Assembly (NCBI GenBank): GCA_028285035.1 | Contig: JANQQF010000049.1 | Span: 15,640-79,639 of the forward strand | Direction of reading: 5' to 3' | Source of the DNA: Phycisphaerae bacterium | GTDB taxonomy: Bacteria > Chloroflexota > Anaerolineae > 4572-78 > J111 | Length of the DNA stretch: 64,000 nt | Shown: piece after piece, positions 61,248 through 64,000 of the stretch | How positions within the stretch are numbered: the stretch's first letter is position 1 | Layout: each line of letters opens with the position of its first letter | Translations under genes and position numbers: made by a program | The notes under the pieces: model-generated | Told to the model about the DNA's origin: nothing | The model's database searches: none | Seen by the model: the letters and a program-made list of their open reading frames with translations, nothing else

Positions 61248-62249
61248 ATGACAGTTACGATTGAAGACATCGCTCAACATTTAAACCTCGCCGTTTCCAC
61301 CGTTTCCAAAGCCCTGAATGGGTACTCTGACGTGTCACAAAAAACAAAAGATCGGGTTCAAGCCGCTGCCCGTGATCTGGATTACCACCCCAACACCGCT
61401 GCACGCAATCTACGCCGTCGCCGCACCGACAAAATCGGTTTTCTTTTTAGCTTTCCTGTCACAATGATTAGTGAGTGGGCCTCACGGCTTATCACTGGGG
61501 CCATTACAGCTGCAGAGAAAGAGGGCTACAACCTTATTTTGTATCCCTTGCAAGATAATCAATCCGACCAATTAATTCGAATGTGTCGTGCGAGAGAAGT
61601 CGATGGCCTGCTATTGATGGCTGGGGTCAATCTAGAAACGACCGTTAACAAATTAGAGCAAGAACCCATCCCGTACGTGGTTGTGGGACAACGGGTTGAA
61701 CACCCAAACGCCTCTTTTATCACCTCAGACAACATAAAGGCAGCAGTCGATATCACCCAACATTTGATTTCATTGGGCCATAAACGGATTGCGTATATTG
61801 CTAGACCAGCACTAGGGACCACCAACCTTGATCGTACGACAGGCTACAAGCAGGCATTACAAAATGCAGGTATTCCAGTGGATGAGGATCTGATCGTATC
61901 AACAACGCTTGATCCTCACAGTGGTTACCATGTCATGAACCAACTCTTAGATTTAGCTGATCCGCCAACCGCCGTTTTTGCGATTCACGATCTGGTCGCC
62001 ATGGATGCGATGGAGGCTATCCAGGATCGAAAATTACGTATACCTCAGGATATTGCCTTAGTAGGTTTTGACAACTGGCGACTTTCGCTAACGACCACCC
62101 CACCCCTAACGACTGGGCACCCACCTCTTTCCGAAATTGGCCGTCGCGCTACAGAAATACTCATAAAACGTGTGGCTGATCCCGTCCTGCCGCCCATTAG
62201 AGAAGCATTGCCTGTTAATTTAGTTATTCGACAGTCGACCGTCGGCTAA
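61248..62249 (+). CDS. LacI-family transcriptional regulator
   Basis: A 333-residue repressor: IEDIAQHLNLAVSTVSKALN helix-turn-helix, then the sugar-binding-type domain (IGFLFSFPVTMISEWASRLI; KRIAYIARP; AVFAIHDLVAMDAMEAI; ALVGFDNWRLSL). Operators at 61174-61191 and 61209-61224 lie over its promoter. Likely controls the downstream double-SnoaL gene and the ABC binding protein. Confidence 0.92.
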   Translation: MTVTIEDIAQHLNLAVSTVSKALNGYSDVSQKTKDRVQAAARDLDYHPNTAARNLRRRRTDKIGFLFSFPVTMISEWASRLITGAITAAEKEGYNLILYPLQDNQSDQLIRMCRAREVDGLLLMAGVNLETTVNKLEQEPIPYVVVGQRVEHPNASFITSDNIKAAVDITQHLISLGHKRIAYIARPALGTTNLDRTTGYKQALQNAGIPVDEDLIVSTTLDPHSGYHVMNQLLDLADPPTAVFAIHDLVAMDAMEAIQDRKLRIPQDIALVGFDNWRLSLTTTPPLTTGHPPLSEIGRRATEILIKRVADPVLPPIREALPVNLVIRQSTVG

Positions 62250-62272
62250 CATCTTACACAATCGAGAAAATA

Positions 62273-63469
62273 ATGACAGATAAGAAAAAGCAAACACCCT
62301 CTCCTGAAAAGACGAATAGCGAAATCATTATTCATCCGCCAAATGTCCCAGCACTCACCCCAAACGCAGATGGGGCAAAGGTGATGAACGTACCACATCA
62401 AGACATTAGCCAATTGATGCCACCTGTAGGAGGAGAACAACGACAAAGCCTACAAGGTTTTGACGAAGACTTTGTTGATATTGTTGATTACATTATCCGG
62501 ATCACGCATCGTATCTGGGAAGAGAAAGGCATTGGCTTAGTTTACGACTACTACAGTCATAACTGCCCACTGCACACATCTGATGGCACGATCTATGGTC
62601 GAGATGCGGTTGTAGCTGGGACCATTCAAGCCATTGCTGCTTTTCCTGATCGACGATTATATGGCGACGAAGTTATCTGGACAGGCAACGACACAGATGG
62701 TTTTTACACGTCACACCTCATAACACATATGGGGCACAACACGGGTCATACCGTTTATGCCCCACCCACAGGCCGAAAAGTGATTTATAACGCCATTGCG
62801 AATTGTTTGATCAAAGAAAACCGCATTGTTGAGGAGTGGTTAATTCGGGATGAGTTGAGTTTGATCCGACAGTTGGGCCTGCCACCAATTGAAACCGCCC
62901 GCCAAGTCGCGGCCAGAGAAGCGGCTCGCAGCGTTCAACTCAATGTACCCGGCGAAGTTGAGCGAGTAAAAGGGCAAACGACACCAGCAACCTTACCGCC
63001 CCCACCAAAGACGTTTGACTTGGAAGATTTTGTCCGACGTAGCATCCACGAAATCTGGAACTGGCGATTGTTGAATAAGATTGACGATTACTATGTCCAA
63101 AACTACCGCTGCAATGCAGCTTCTGGTCGTCGATTGTACGGCTTGGGTGATTTCCGAGCCTTCATTCTCTCGATGTTGGCCGCCTTTCCCGATGCGGTCA
63201 TAAACGTCGATCACTTTTGTTATCTTGGCAATGAAAGGGATGGGTATCGAACGGCTACCCGTTGGACTCTGCTCGGCACGCACACTGGCCCAGGTATTTA
63301 TGGGGAGCCAACAGGCAAACGGGTTTATCTGATGGGTACCAGTCATCATCTCATTCAGCAGGGCAAATTTGTGCAGGAATGGACTTTATTTGATGAGTTT
63401 TCACTGCTGAAGCAACTATATGCCCCTGACTCAGCTAATTTATCTGCTGACCCAGACCTAACTTTCTAA
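62273..63469 (+). CDS. tandem SnoaL-like (NTF2-fold) protein
   Basis: A 398-residue protein with a disordered, Pro-rich first 60 residues and two related halves. Half 1 has IWEEKGIGLVYDYYSHNCPL, YGRDAVVAGTIQAIAAFPD and EEWLIRDELSLIRQLG; half 2 has IWNWRLLNKIDDYYVQNYRC, YGLGDFRAFILSMLAAFPD and QEWTLFDEFSLLKQLY. The pattern is that of SnoaL/DUF4440 small-molecule-binding folds (polyketide cyclase-like). Half 1 YDYYSHNCPL and half 2 DDYYVQNYRC are equivalent. No enzymatic job is assigned. 23 bases after LacI, same operon. Confidence 0.7.
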   Translation: MTDKKKQTPSPEKTNSEIIIHPPNVPALTPNADGAKVMNVPHQDISQLMPPVGGEQRQSLQGFDEDFVDIVDYIIRITHRIWEEKGIGLVYDYYSHNCPLHTSDGTIYGRDAVVAGTIQAIAAFPDRRLYGDEVIWTGNDTDGFYTSHLITHMGHNTGHTVYAPPTGRKVIYNAIANCLIKENRIVEEWLIRDELSLIRQLGLPPIETARQVAAREAARSVQLNVPGEVERVKGQTTPATLPPPPKTFDLEDFVRRSIHEIWNWRLLNKIDDYYVQNYRCNAASGRRLYGLGDFRAFILSMLAAFPDAVINVDHFCYLGNERDGYRTATRWTLLGTHTGPGIYGEPTGKRVYLMGTSHHLIQQGKFVQEWTLFDEFSLLKQLYAPDSANLSADPDLTF

Positions 63470-63552
63470 ACTATCAACGATGGGACATGAGACAAGAACT
63501 TTGGTTTAGTTTTCTATGTCCGGGTCAGTAATCTCAATAGTAAGGAGGCCCA

Positions 63553-63561
63553 ATGAAATAA
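63553..63561 (+). other. minimal ATG-AAA-TAA frame with strong ribosome site
   Basis: AAGGAGG lies 5 bases before ATG AAA TAA, 68 bases before the binding-protein start. A translated two-residue frame or a decoy ribosome site would be unusual; no other purpose visible. Confidence 0.3.
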
Positions 63562-63628
63562 ACCGATCAAAACATTATCCTAATTCAGAAAATCAACAAT
63601 TTTGTATATCTAAAAAAGGAGGATTTTA

Positions 63629-64000
63629 GTGATTTTCAAAAAGAACACGTGGTTACTATTTATCTTGATGCTGGTCATCGCTTTAGTGGTCTCAGCTTGT
63701 GGCGACCAAGCTGCTCCTGCTCCTGCCGAAGAAGAGGCTGCTCCTGCTGAAGAAGCTGCTCCCGCTGAAGAGGAAGAAGAAGTCGTAGAAGAAGAGGCTG
63801 CTGAAGAAGAGGCCATGGAAGAGGAAGAGGCTGCTGAAGAAGAAGCTATGGAAGAAGAGGCTATGGAGGAAGAAGCCATGGCGGGTGACCCGGCAGCTTG
63901 TAACGTAACGGCTCCTGCCGAGGCCACAGAAATCAATATGATTGGTTGGTCCTTCCCCATTACCGATTTCTATGCTGACGAGTTGATGAAATGTGATGCA
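63629..64000 (+). CDS. ABC substrate-binding lipoprotein, N-terminal part (runs off window)
   Basis: Start GTG 63629 with AAAAGGAGG 9 bases upstream. The first 124 codons are open. Signal ends LVVSACGD with lipid Cys; then about 60 residues almost only of Ala, Glu and Met (EEEAMEEEEAAEEEAMEEEA); the mature domain begins AGDPAACNVTAPAEATEINM and IGWSFPITDFYADELMKCDA at the edge. Very like the 28.7 kb binding protein in plan. The gene continues past 64000. It follows the LacI and SnoaL-like genes and is probably their transport partner. Confidence 0.85.
   Translation, partial: MIFKKNTWLLFILMLVIALVVSACGDQAAPAPAEEEAAPAEEAAPAEEEEEVVEEEAAEEEAMEEEEAAEEEAMEEEAMEEEAMAGDPAACNVTAPAEATEINMIGWSFPITDFYADELMKCDA

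Noticed and set aside
63610..63960. Antisense Ser-rich open frame
   Set aside because: It is the complement of the Glu/Ala/Met linker of the binding lipoprotein on the plus strand; same for 28732-28971.
1..64000. tRNA, rRNA, CRISPR or insertion-sequence genes
   Set aside because: No cloverleaf, rRNA segment, regular spacer array or transposase was found by eye. A dedicated scan could still find a small RNA.

Overview
The window looks like a piece of a Chloroflexota genome, probably an Anaerolineae-like filament or a relative. This is inferred from gene content: lipoprotein solute-binding proteins with long Ala/Glu linkers after the lipid cysteine, nickel superoxide dismutase with its own protease, an F420-type luciferase-like oxidoreductase, TrmFO, an EtfD-like quinone reductase for beta-oxidation, and many scattered inverted repeats between genes. 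Ribosome binding sites are mostly AGGAG-like, and several promoters are near-perfect sigma-70 sequences. No rRNA, tRNA, CRISPR array, transposase or prophage gene was seen.

Layout. 0.1-6.4 kb (minus strand): PHP hydrolase, di-haem peroxidase, LLM oxidoreductase, a zinc dehydrogenase with a duplicated Rossmann domain, and a CinA-like/NadD-like fusion. 6.4-12 kb (plus): sodN-sodX, Rieske protein, ferredoxin, PIG-L deacetylase, fumarase, a tiny lipoprotein and an EamA transporter. 12.2-21.8 kb: a split-borosin RiPP locus. On the minus strand it carries an AfsR/SARP-type regulator, a 105-residue precursor, a borosin-type peptide backbone N-methyltransferase, a protein resembling the N-terminal part of VioB, and a DUF2235 hydrolase. 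Divergent from it on the plus strand are three small cytosolic-looking proteins, one perhaps aegerolysin-like. 22-27 kb: an EtfD-like membrane Fe-S protein, a MetE-like methyltransferase, a lipoprotein and an acyl-CoA dehydrogenase. 27.4-36.2 kb: a LacI-controlled sugar uptake and beta-glucoside hydrolysis locus (ABC transporter, GH3, GH1). 36.3-36.7 kb: a thioredoxin-like lipoprotein with in-frame TGA at both redox positions, a strong candidate UxxU selenoprotein. 36.8-42.9 kb: a TetR-controlled beta-oxidation operon. 43-55.5 kb: housekeeping genes (DUF2156, DUF5666, TfoX, deaminase, GNAT, TrmFO, histidine kinase, aminotransferase, TrmH-like methyltransferase, asparaginase, RecJ, DUF4870). 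55.9-64 kb: a catabolic island with a HisD-like dehydrogenase, SDR, URO-D/MtaA-like methyltransferase, corrinoid protein, beta-lactamase-fold protein, LacI regulator, double SnoaL-like protein and the start of another ABC binding lipoprotein that runs off the end.

How it fits together. EtfD-like protein and two acyl-CoA dehydrogenases, with the FadB/FadA pair, make a fatty-acid oxidation route feeding a quinone pool. The LacI and TetR operons show clear palindromic operators over promoters. The final island looks built to demethylate and oxidise a small polyol-like or methylated compound, but its substrate is not evident. The most unusual content is the borosin locus, the UxxU thioredoxin, and a class of intergenic inverted repeats made of short repeated words, some of which have grown into coding sequences.
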